From positions 62,001-126,000 of the forward strand of contig NBMC01000003.1 of NCBI GenBank assembly GCA_002084805.1: a stretch of DNA of 64,000 nucleotides. Direction: 5' to 3'. Shown here piece by piece: positions 57,196-64,000 of the stretch; within the stretch, counting starts at the first letter, position 1, and each line of letters starts with the position of its first letter. A program made the position numbers and the translations under genes. This stretch comes from Spirochaetaceae bacterium 4572_59. Its GTDB lineage: Bacteria; Spirochaetota; Spirochaetia; DSM-2461. The notes beneath the pieces were generated by a model. It did not search any database and had not been told where the DNA came from. It saw only the letters and a list, made by a program, of their open reading frames with translations.

Positions 57196-59438
57196 CAGGC
57201 CTGAATCTCCTTTTTCAATTTTATTGGCAGGGAGAAGAATCTCTCTCCCGTGGCAGCCGCGACAGCATTAGCGATGGCAGGGGCTATAATCTCCATTGCC
57301 GGCTCTCCGATTCCTTTTGCTCCCGTGGGAGATAGGGGATCATGGTTCTCCACAATTTGAGTTAACATATCAGGCACATCTGTCATCCGGGGGATCTTAT
57401 ATTTTGAAAAGTTCAGTGATTTAATCCGGCCCTCTTCAATCTTAAAATCTTCTGTCAGTGCCATTCCCATACCCTGAACGATTCCGCCCTGAATCTGCCC
57501 TTCTACCATAGGAGGATTAATGGCTTTGCCTATATCGTGTGTGGCAACAACATTGAGAAGACGACAGCTTCTCTTTTCCGGATCCACTTCCACTTCTACC
57601 GCCTGGCAGCTGTAAACATAGGAAAAATAGGCGTTACCCTGGCCGTTCTCTTCATCCCAGCTGACCCGGGGAGCCTGAAAAGAACCAAAGGCAAAAGGAT
57701 AAACCCGAGACAAATACATCTGATGTCCCGCTTCCGACCATGTGAGGGAGCGTTCTTCCGTACCCCAGATCCTGTTGTCATGGAAACTGACCTGATCGGG
57801 AGATTCCGCAATTTCAGGATAAAGAATCTCTTGCAGAATTGGCTTCAGTTTGCTCATGGCATCCTTAATAGCCCCTCCTCCTACCAGCGTTCCTCTGGAG
57901 GCAACAGTGGTCCCTCCATCAGGAATGGAAGCCGTAGAGGATGCCTGATAGTGGATAGACTCAACCGGCACTCCAAGTTCCTCTGCACAAATGAGCATCA
58001 TGGCGCTGACAGCACCCTGGCCATTTTCGAAAACAGCCGTATCCAAAAGAATAGAACCGTCAAACTGAATATTGATGGTAGCACAGCAGAAATCCATAGC
58101 CTCCGCTCCAACACTGCAGCCACGGTAAGAAGCAGCCATACCGATACCATAAAACTTTCCCCCTTTACCACGGGAAGAGTTGCGGTATTTCCGTTCAAAA
58201 TCTATAGTTTCGGCCGTTTTTTCCATGACCTCCATCAAACTGACCGTATGATTATCAAGTTTCTGCCCCGTAATGGTAATAGAATCCTGAACCAATGCAT
58301 TTCTTTTCCGTATTTCCAGAGGAGTCAATCCCAGTTTTTCAGCAGCCATATCCATAATCTGTTCTACCGCAAAGTTTGTCTGGGGAGAACCGAATCCCCG
58401 AAAGGCACCGGTAAAAACATTGTTTGTGGCAACACCTAAAACTTCACCTCTGATATTTTCCAGTTTATAGGGTCCCATATTCTGTACGGTTGAGCGCCAG
58501 GTTGACCAGGGAGTAGTCGAGGTATAAGCTCCGGAATCTGCCAGAGTTTTGCTGATGGCGCCCGTTAAGTGTCCGTCTCCGTCAAATCCGACTTTATAAT
58601 CCATCTTGTAAGGAACCCGTTTATAGCTCTCCCGCATGGACCATTCCCGTTTCAAGAGAAGTTTAACCGGCCGGTTCAGCTTTAATGCCGCCAGGGCGGC
58701 GCGGGCACAGACAACAGATGCCGTATCATCCTTACCGCCAAAACTTCCTCCCACCGCATGGGACAAACACACAACCGAGGCCAGGGGACGCCCCAGATAG
58801 GCACAGACAAAACGTCTTGTACTGAAGGGATGCTGCATGGAACCGTATATTTCCAGCCCCCCATCTTCCCGGGGGACACAGACAGCACACTCGGGTTCCA
58901 GATAGGCATGTTCCACAAAGGGGGTTTCAAAACGCTGTTCAATCACGACACTGCTCATAGCAAGGGCTGTGTCAGGATCACCTGTGCGTACAATGTGATG
59001 ATTAACCAGGTTACTGTCTTTTCCTTCTGGGATGACGGGAGCATCCTTCTTTAAGGCCTCTTCCGGATCCAGGACTGCAGCTAGGACATCCGCCGTAACA
59101 ATGACTTTTTCTGCGGCAGCCAAGGCTTGCATCCTTGTCTCGGCAACAACCAGGGCAGCAACGTCACTGTTAGAGCGTATTCTATCTTTGACAAAAATAG
59201 GATAGTCCTGATTAATCTGACCGGCCGTCAATTCTCCGGGCACATCTTCCCAGGTAAAAACAGAAAGAACACCCGGCATGCTGCGGGCATCCTCTATTTC
59301 CAGAGAAAGATTCTCCGCATGAATATACTCTGTATAAACTGGAACAGCATGAACCATTCCGTGAAAACGGAAGTCATCTCCGAATTTTGCTTCTCCACAG
59401 ACTTTTCGCATTGCATCATTTCTAAAACAGGATTTCAC
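57195..59438 (-). CDS. Xanthine dehydrogenase-family molybdopterin subunit
   Basis: A 747-residue protein. Molybdopterin-binding motifs are visible (VGGSFGGKDD; GAFRGFGSPQTNFAVEQIMD). The catalytic Glu lies in GAKGIGEPAMEI near the C-terminus. It hydroxylates a purine, aldehyde or similar heterocycle in the cytoplasm. The gene starts the pair with the iron-sulfur subunit. No FAD subunit gene is found on either side, as in aldehyde oxidoreductases, or else the gene lies elsewhere. A TATAAT (59473-59478) lies 35 bases before the start. Confidence 0.9.
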   Translation of the reverse strand: MKSCFRNDAMRKVCGEAKFGDDFRFHGMVHAVPVYTEYIHAENLSLEIEDARSMPGVLSVFTWEDVPGELTAGQINQDYPIFVKDRIRSNSDVAALVVAETRMQALAAAEKVIVTADVLAAVLDPEEALKKDAPVIPEGKDSNLVNHHIVRTGDPDTALAMSSVVIEQRFETPFVEHAYLEPECAVCVPREDGGLEIYGSMQHPFSTRRFVCAYLGRPLASVVCLSHAVGGSFGGKDDTASVVCARAALAALKLNRPVKLLLKREWSMRESYKRVPYKMDYKVGFDGDGHLTGAISKTLADSGAYTSTTPWSTWRSTVQNMGPYKLENIRGEVLGVATNNVFTGAFRGFGSPQTNFAVEQIMDMAAEKLGLTPLEIRKRNALVQDSITITGQKLDNHTVSLMEVMEKTAETIDFERKYRNSSRGKGGKFYGIGMAASYRGCSVGAEAMDFCCATINIQFDGSILLDTAVFENGQGAVSAMMLICAEELGVPVESIHYQASSTASIPDGGTTVASRGTLVGGGAIKDAMSKLKPILQEILYPEIAESPDQVSFHDNRIWGTEERSLTWSEAGHQMYLSRVYPFAFGSFQAPRVSWDEENGQGNAYFSYVYSCQAVEVEVDPEKRSCRLLNVVATHDIGKAINPPMVEGQIQGGIVQGMGMALTEDFKIEEGRIKSLNFSKYKIPRMTDVPDMLTQIVENHDPLSPTGAKGIGEPAMEIIAPAIANAVAAATGERFFSLPIKLKKEIQA

Positions 59439-59472
59439 ACGGCCCCCTCATCTTTGACTGATTGATCAGATA

Positions 59473-59501
59473 ATTATACTGTCAGAAAAGGCAACCCACA
59501 A
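59473..59501 (-). promoter_or_regulatory. Putative promoter of the xdh-type operon
   Basis: On the minus strand, a perfect TATAAT (59478-59473) lies 17 bases after TTGTGG (59501-59496), 35 bases before the start codon. The -35 box matches only in part. Confidence 0.42.
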
Positions 59502-59722
59502 GGTCAGACAAGACAATCTCATAAAATTATACGCATCTGCTACTTTTTTATGTGACAATAATCAAAGAGAGACTGAAACACATAAGCTTGCCTCCTTTGT
59601 TCTTATTAATGAAATATTCCGAAAAAACACAAAAAAAACAAATTATGATGAATTTTATATAATACAAATTGTCATAATTCGTGCTAATTTATTAATATTA
59701 ATATTATTTATGGAGATAGGCC

Positions 59723-61099
59723 ATGCTGAATCAACAATCAAAGACTTTTATTTTTCTCCATTACACTCTGGATATTTTCATTGTCGGTTTCTCCTGGATA
59801 TTGGCAACTTCCATCAGGTTTATTGTATTAGAACAAGATATTCATAGTTTCTACAGCTTTATGAAATTGACACCCATTCCCATTCTGGTTGCGGCTATTC
59901 TCCTGTATTCAAAACGCTTCTACATCAGCCAGACCCTTCAGGCCTGGCATAAGGATTTTTCGAGTCTACTGGTTCTGAATCTCCAGATCCAGCTTTTTTT
60001 CATTCTGGCCGGATACAACATACAGTCAGACAGGATATCCCGTTTAACTATTGCTCTCTTTTTTGTATTCTGTCAGATCTTTCTGACAGCGAATCGTATT
60101 GCTTTTCGAAATCATATTATAGCAGAAAGAATAAGTGGAAAACGCATTCAGCACCTTTTTGTCATCGGTCGGGGAGCTCATGTGGAACGCTTTGTAAATA
60201 AGGTTCTCAATTTTCCCTTAACAGGTGTAAAAATCGTAGGCTGGGCCGATTCGGACGGTGCCGCAGAAAGAATGAACATTCCCTCCTTTTCAGAAAAAGA
60301 GACCGATGAGGCTGTTAAAGAATTGAAACCTCAGAATATCGTTCTCGGCTATACGGGAGAGATGGCCAACAAGCAGGAAAGATACATCAAAACCCATTAT
60401 AATCAGGTCACCCCCATTATCCTGATCCCCCAGTTGAACTACACCCTGCTGGGGGCCAGGATTGAGGATTTCCATGGGGTTCCTCTGATAAATATCAATT
60501 CTCCTTCTCAAGGGTATTTCTCCCTTATTGCAAAAAGACTCTTGGACATTTCGGGAGCAAGCATCGGAGTAGTTCTGCTTTCTCCCTTACTTCTGACTAT
60601 AGGCCTATTAGTTAAGGCAACATCTTCCGGTCCGATCTTTTACGGCCAGGAGAGGATGACGACAGATGGAAAAATCTTCAAGATGTGGAAATTCCGCTCC
60701 ATGAGACAGGGTGCGGACAGAGAGGAAGGATTTACCTGGACAACTGAAAACGATCCCCGGAAAACCCGATTCGGGACCTTTATCCGCAGAACATCCATAG
60801 ATGAACTGCCACAGTTATGGAATGTTATCATTGGGGAAATGAGCCTGGTAGGCCCCCGGCCGGAGAGGCCCGAGCTTATAGAAGGGTTCAAAGACAAGAT
60901 TCCCGGCTATATGCTGCGTCACAAGATGCCTGCCGGCATTACCGGATGGGCCCAGGTTAACGGCTGGAGAGGCAATACTAGTCTGGAAAAAAGAATCGAG
61001 TTTGATATGTACTATATCCGGAACTGGACCTTTATACTGGATATCAAGATTCTACTGCTGACAGTAGTTAACGGATTTATCAATAAAAACGCCTATTGA
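59723..61099 (+). CDS. Undecaprenyl-phosphate sugar phosphotransferase (WcaJ/polyprenyl GPT type)
   Basis: A 458-residue membrane protein. Four N-terminal membrane segments (about 10-125) and a Rossmann-like middle (about 140-240: HLFVIGRGAHVERFV) precede a fifth hydrophobic segment. The bacterial sugar transferase domain fills about 265-458: KFRSMRQGAD, RRTSIDELPQLWNVI, SLVGPRPERPE, and PAGITGWAQVNGWRG. It transfers a sugar-1-phosphate onto undecaprenyl phosphate, the first step of surface-polysaccharide assembly. The sugar is not certain (glucose or galactose). First gene of the cluster that runs off the window. Confidence 0.92.
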   Translation: MLNQQSKTFIFLHYTLDIFIVGFSWILATSIRFIVLEQDIHSFYSFMKLTPIPILVAAILLYSKRFYISQTLQAWHKDFSSLLVLNLQIQLFFILAGYNIQSDRISRLTIALFFVFCQIFLTANRIAFRNHIIAERISGKRIQHLFVIGRGAHVERFVNKVLNFPLTGVKIVGWADSDGAAERMNIPSFSEKETDEAVKELKPQNIVLGYTGEMANKQERYIKTHYNQVTPIILIPQLNYTLLGARIEDFHGVPLININSPSQGYFSLIAKRLLDISGASIGVVLLSPLLLTIGLLVKATSSGPIFYGQERMTTDGKIFKMWKFRSMRQGADREEGFTWTTENDPRKTRFGTFIRRTSIDELPQLWNVIIGEMSLVGPRPERPELIEGFKDKIPGYMLRHKMPAGITGWAQVNGWRGNTSLEKRIEFDMYYIRNWTFILDIKILLLTVVNGFINKNAY

Positions 61100-61132
61100 C
61101 TTGAAGGGCTGGAGAAATTACTCTCATCAGAT

Positions 61133-62242
61133 ATGAAACTAGCAATAACACATGATTGGCTGACAGTTCCCGGCGGAGCTGAAAAGGTCATAAAACGCTG
61201 GTACGACATGTACCCTGAATCTCTTATTCACACAACGGTATTCGACAAAAAGAGAATCGGTCACATTTTTGATGAAAAACGGGTTGTTCCCTCTTTTATG
61301 CAGAAGATTCCTTTCTCTCAGAAACATTATACAAAGATGTTATCCCTCATGCCTCGTGCCTTTGAGGAATTCGATTTGGGAGCCTATGACGTGGTATTAT
61401 CCTCCTCTTCATCCTGTGCCAAGGGTGTGCTAACCGGGCCGGACAGCGTCCATATTGCCTATATTCACTCCCCTATGCGCTACGCCTGGGATCTTTATCA
61501 TAACTATTACAGGACTGCTGGATTACTGGCCCGTTTCATGATGCGCAGGACCATGCCGCAGATCCGCCAGTGGGATGTTATCAACAGTACAAGGATCGAT
61601 CACTTAATTGCAAACTCGAATTTCATAGCCCGCCGGATAAAAAAGTATTACAGAAGAGAGGCGGATGTCATATTTCCGCCTGTAGATACAGAATTCTATA
61701 CTCCCGGAACAGGAAATGGGGATGACTATTACCTGATTCTGTCCCGCTTTGTTCCCTACAAAAAAATAGATATGGCCATAGAAGCCTGTAATAAAATGAA
61801 GCGTCGCCTTGTTGTTATTGGTGGAGGCTCTCAGGAACGGGAACTGAGAGAGATGGCCGGTCCGACCATAGAGTTCTCCGGTATCATTGATGATGAAAAA
61901 GTACGGGAGTACTATAGAAACTGCAGGGCCTTTCTCTTTCCCGGACTGGAAGATTTTGGAATTACAGCTGTAGAGGCCCAGGCCTGCGGACGGCCGGTCA
62001 TAGCCTTTGGTAGAGGGGGAGCTCTGGATACGGTTCTTCCCGGAAAAACAGGTATACTCTTCCAGGAACAGAATACAGAGATGCTGATACAGGCCATTGA
62101 AGAGTTTGAAAAGGTTCAATGGGATTCCAAAATAATCAGAGAACATGCAGAGAGTTTCTCCAATGAGCGCTTTGACAGGGAAATTGCCGCTTATGTTTCA
62201 GAGAAATGGGAGATAAGAAAGAAAGAAATAGGGCTCTCCTGA
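61133..62242 (+). CDS. Glycosyltransferase, family 4 (mannosyltransferase-like)
   Basis: A 369-residue protein with a GT-B fold pattern. The N-terminal sugar-acceptor domain begins MKLAITHDWLTVPGGAEKV, and the C-terminal domain has 'YLILSRFVPYKKIDMAIEA' and the EX7E motif (LEDFGITAVEAQACG). It resembles WbaZ-like mannosyltransferases that add the second or third sugar of O-antigen-type repeats. It begins 33 bases after the sugar phosphotransferase. Donor and acceptor are inferred. Confidence 0.88.
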   Translation: MKLAITHDWLTVPGGAEKVIKRWYDMYPESLIHTTVFDKKRIGHIFDEKRVVPSFMQKIPFSQKHYTKMLSLMPRAFEEFDLGAYDVVLSSSSSCAKGVLTGPDSVHIAYIHSPMRYAWDLYHNYYRTAGLLARFMMRRTMPQIRQWDVINSTRIDHLIANSNFIARRIKKYYRREADVIFPPVDTEFYTPGTGNGDDYYLILSRFVPYKKIDMAIEACNKMKRRLVVIGGGSQERELREMAGPTIEFSGIIDDEKVREYYRNCRAFLFPGLEDFGITAVEAQACGRPVIAFGRGGALDTVLPGKTGILFQEQNTEMLIQAIEEFEKVQWDSKIIREHAESFSNERFDREIAAYVSEKWEIRKKEIGLS

Positions 62243-62270
62243 GTCAAGTTTCTTCAAATAAGGGAAATTG

Positions 62271-63344
62271 ATGAAAATATTATTTGTCTGTTCGGCACGC
62301 AGCTGGGGCGGAAATGAGAAATGGTCTTCCATGGCCATGGCAGAACTTCAAAAGCAGGGACACGTCGTTCATATAATGCTCCGGAATCCCGTCCTTTCTA
62401 AACGATTCGGAAAAAGCATCCCCTGGCATTTTGCTCCTTTTATCACCCCCTTTGATCCGATCAGCTTTCTACTGGGCCTGATCCTGCTGCTCTGGTACAG
62501 GCCGGATGCCATTATCAGCACAAAAAAAGCAGAATACTTCACCTTCGGAGTCTTAAGTAGAATTTTAAAAATCCGTCACATCCTGAGATTGGGAATTGTC
62601 CGCGACCTGGACAGCGGATGGAAACGATTTATCTATACACGCCTGAATGAGGGGATCATTGTCAATGCCCGCCGGACAAAGGACAACTTTGAGAAATATG
62701 ATTTTGTGGATCAGGAAAAGATCAAACTTATCTATAACGGCATTCCAGAAAGCGGAATAAGTGAAAAAATGACAACTCATAACAAAAGCAGTGATGACCT
62801 GTTCAGAATTGTTTCTGTAGGCACCCTCACCCCGCGAAAGGGGTTTCATATTCTAATTGAGGCTCTTTCTCTTCTTTCCCAGGATCTGCAAGATAAGATC
62901 CGCCTAAGCATAGTGGGCAGCGGTATCATGAGAAAAGAACTGGAAACACTGATAAAAGATAAGAATCTGAACGATTCTGTGATCTTGGAGGGATATCAGA
63001 AAGATCCTTCTCCCTTTCTCAGAGAGTCTGATCTCTTTGCCCTTATTTCAGAAAATGAAGGGATTTCCAATGCCCTGCTGGAGGCAATGATTATGGGCTT
63101 GCCCGTGATAACAACCGTCTCCGGCGGAACCGCAGAGTTTATGACAGATAAACAAAACGGCTGCTTGGTGGAACGGAATGCCCCGGAGATAGCCCTGCGA
63201 TTGAAAGAGATTCTGAGTGATGAAGGCTCCCTGAAAATAATGGGGCTGGCGGGACAGGACAGGGTTCGTGAGTTTTTTTCTCTCCAGAAAATGGGACAGG
63301 AAGTGGCCTCTTTTCTGAATCCTGCGGAACAGGAAAACTCCTGA
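62271..63344 (+). CDS. Glycosyltransferase, family 4
   Basis: The frame includes a TTG at 62268, but the ATG at 62271, with AGGGAA 5-10 bases upstream, is preferred; 357 residues. Typical GT-B features are present: VGTLTPRKGFHILIEALSLL and an EX7E-type motif (SENEGISNALLEAMIMGLPV). It probably adds a sugar to the lipid-linked glycan started by the gene at 59723. Its stop overlaps the next ATG by one base (TGATG). Confidence 0.88.
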   Translation: MKILFVCSARSWGGNEKWSSMAMAELQKQGHVVHIMLRNPVLSKRFGKSIPWHFAPFITPFDPISFLLGLILLLWYRPDAIISTKKAEYFTFGVLSRILKIRHILRLGIVRDLDSGWKRFIYTRLNEGIIVNARRTKDNFEKYDFVDQEKIKLIYNGIPESGISEKMTTHNKSSDDLFRIVSVGTLTPRKGFHILIEALSLLSQDLQDKIRLSIVGSGIMRKELETLIKDKNLNDSVILEGYQKDPSPFLRESDLFALISENEGISNALLEAMIMGLPVITTVSGGTAEFMTDKQNGCLVERNAPEIALRLKEILSDEGSLKIMGLAGQDRVREFFSLQKMGQEVASFLNPAEQENS

Positions 63345-64000
63345 TGTCCAGGCTGAAGGTCCTTCACATCTTCCCGGAGTTTAAACGGGGGGGAGCACAG
63401 ATAAATGTCTTGCGCTTTATAAAATCAAGTAAAGATGATTTTGAACACTATGTGGCGGCCGCCCCTTTCAACGGGGAGCTGGAAGAAGAATACCGCCGGG
63501 AAGTGAAGAAAATATTTCCCATAGACATGACTTCCGTCAGCCTTAAAAGCATCCGGATACTGACAAAAACAATAAAAGAGCTGAAACCCGATATTATTCA
63601 TGTTAATGGAAAAGGAGCAGCCTTCTACGGCTATATTAGCTCTTTTTTCACTGGAAAGCCCTACCGGATTTACCATACCATGAGGGGATTCCATATCAAG
63701 TACAGTGGTATTAAATTGAAACTGTATCTGACATTTGAAAAGCTGGCAGCCCGCAGGGGGGATGGAAATATCATGGTGTCTCCCTCCGAAAAAAAACTGC
63801 TTAATCTAAATATTCCGGATCTGAATCAGGAAAAACTCTTTCTAATCCCCAACGGAATAGGTATCCATAAGGATACGGTACTGCCTGAGGAGATCCACTC
63901 TATTCTGGAACAATACAGTATCAATATTGTGACCCTCTCCCGCCTGTCCCGGCAGAAAGACCTGATCACTATGATAGAGGCCTTTGAACGCCTAAAGGAT
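63344..64000 (+). CDS. Glycosyltransferase, family 4, 3' partial
   Basis: Starting at the ATG that overlaps the previous stop, the frame stays open for 219 codons to the window end. The N-terminus reads MSRLKVLHIFPEFKRGGAQ, with the Gly-Gly-Ala loop of GT-B enzymes. Later segments include KPDIIHVNGKGAAFYGY and, near the edge, NIVTLSRLSRQKDLITMIEAF, the usual start of the nucleotide-sugar-binding domain. The EX7E region lies beyond the window. It is the fourth gene of the polysaccharide cluster. Confidence 0.85.
   Translation, partial: MSRLKVLHIFPEFKRGGAQINVLRFIKSSKDDFEHYVAAAPFNGELEEEYRREVKKIFPIDMTSVSLKSIRILTKTIKELKPDIIHVNGKGAAFYGYISSFFTGKPYRIYHTMRGFHIKYSGIKLKLYLTFEKLAARRGDGNIMVSPSEKKLLNLNIPDLNQEKLFLIPNGIGIHKDTVLPEEIHSILEQYSINIVTLSRLSRQKDLITMIEAFERLKD

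Noticed and set aside
59454-59480. Plus-strand TTGACT and TATACT upstream of the polysaccharide cluster
   Set aside because: The spacer is only 15 bases, the boxes overlap the better minus-strand promoter, and the first gene is 240 bases away.

Overview
The window looks like chromosomal DNA of a free-living, moderately AT-rich spirochaete, probably near Spirochaeta/Oceanispirochaeta. This is inferred from gene content, without a phylogeny. The pointers are many large lipoproteins with loose lipoboxes, solute-binding proteins whose signal peptides run into 'GGQKE'/'TGQKE', FecR-domain proteins linked to a class III nucleotide cyclase, and an HPr-like domain inside a larger protein. There are no rRNAs, insertion sequences, phage genes or CRISPR arrays.

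Layout. 1-3047: end of a Na+/phosphate symporter, a small unknown protein and a FecR/PEGA protein. 3054-6228 (-): argH behind two lipoprotein genes. 6457-14125 (+): a tightly packed run of membrane-bound cyclase, FecR/Fn3-like protein and two outer-membrane barrel-type proteins. 14183-15224: a broken metallophosphoesterase. 15326-20060: the HPr-like protein, clpB (-) with a short upstream ORF, and a DUF3783 protein. 31638-20061 (-): a three-gene, 11.6 kb envelope operon (barrel/transglutaminase/TPR protein, 1920-aa Ig-like lipoprotein, LVIVD-propeller lipoprotein). 32035-39303: rpmB with promoter and terminator, a putative zinc peptidase, a DtxR-type regulator with pyrK-pyrD, an Asp-box lipoprotein and nth. 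39400-39635: a promoter, tRNA-Pro, tRNA-Arg and a terminator. 40099-43220: glycerol-3-phosphate-type ABC importer (ugpB-A-E). 43423-46379 (-): a chemoreceptor followed by an HD-GYP/hemerythrin protein. 46531-50510: lipoprotein, MarR regulator, then Rrf2-cysK-metY. 52391-56365: TPP riboswitch and thiBPQ. 56362-59438 (-): a collapsed dicarboxylate symporter gene and a two-subunit xanthine-dehydrogenase-type enzyme. 59723-64000: start of a surface-polysaccharide cluster, with the last gene cut by the window edge.

How the genes work together. The sulfur block forms cysteine and homocysteine under an adjacent Rrf2 regulator that carries an IscR-like cysteine triad. The thiamine block is controlled through a TPP aptamer. 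The chemoreceptor and HD-GYP/hemerythrin pair could link oxygen or redox state to motility and c-di-GMP. The two envelope operons are the least understood parts: one joins a cytoplasmic second-messenger enzyme to periplasmic FecR and outer-membrane proteins, and the other joins a transglutaminase-like protein to very large repeat lipoproteins.

Limits. Functions come from motifs and remembered family features, not searches. Starts were adjusted by hand where a Shine-Dalgarno site or signal peptide argued for it.
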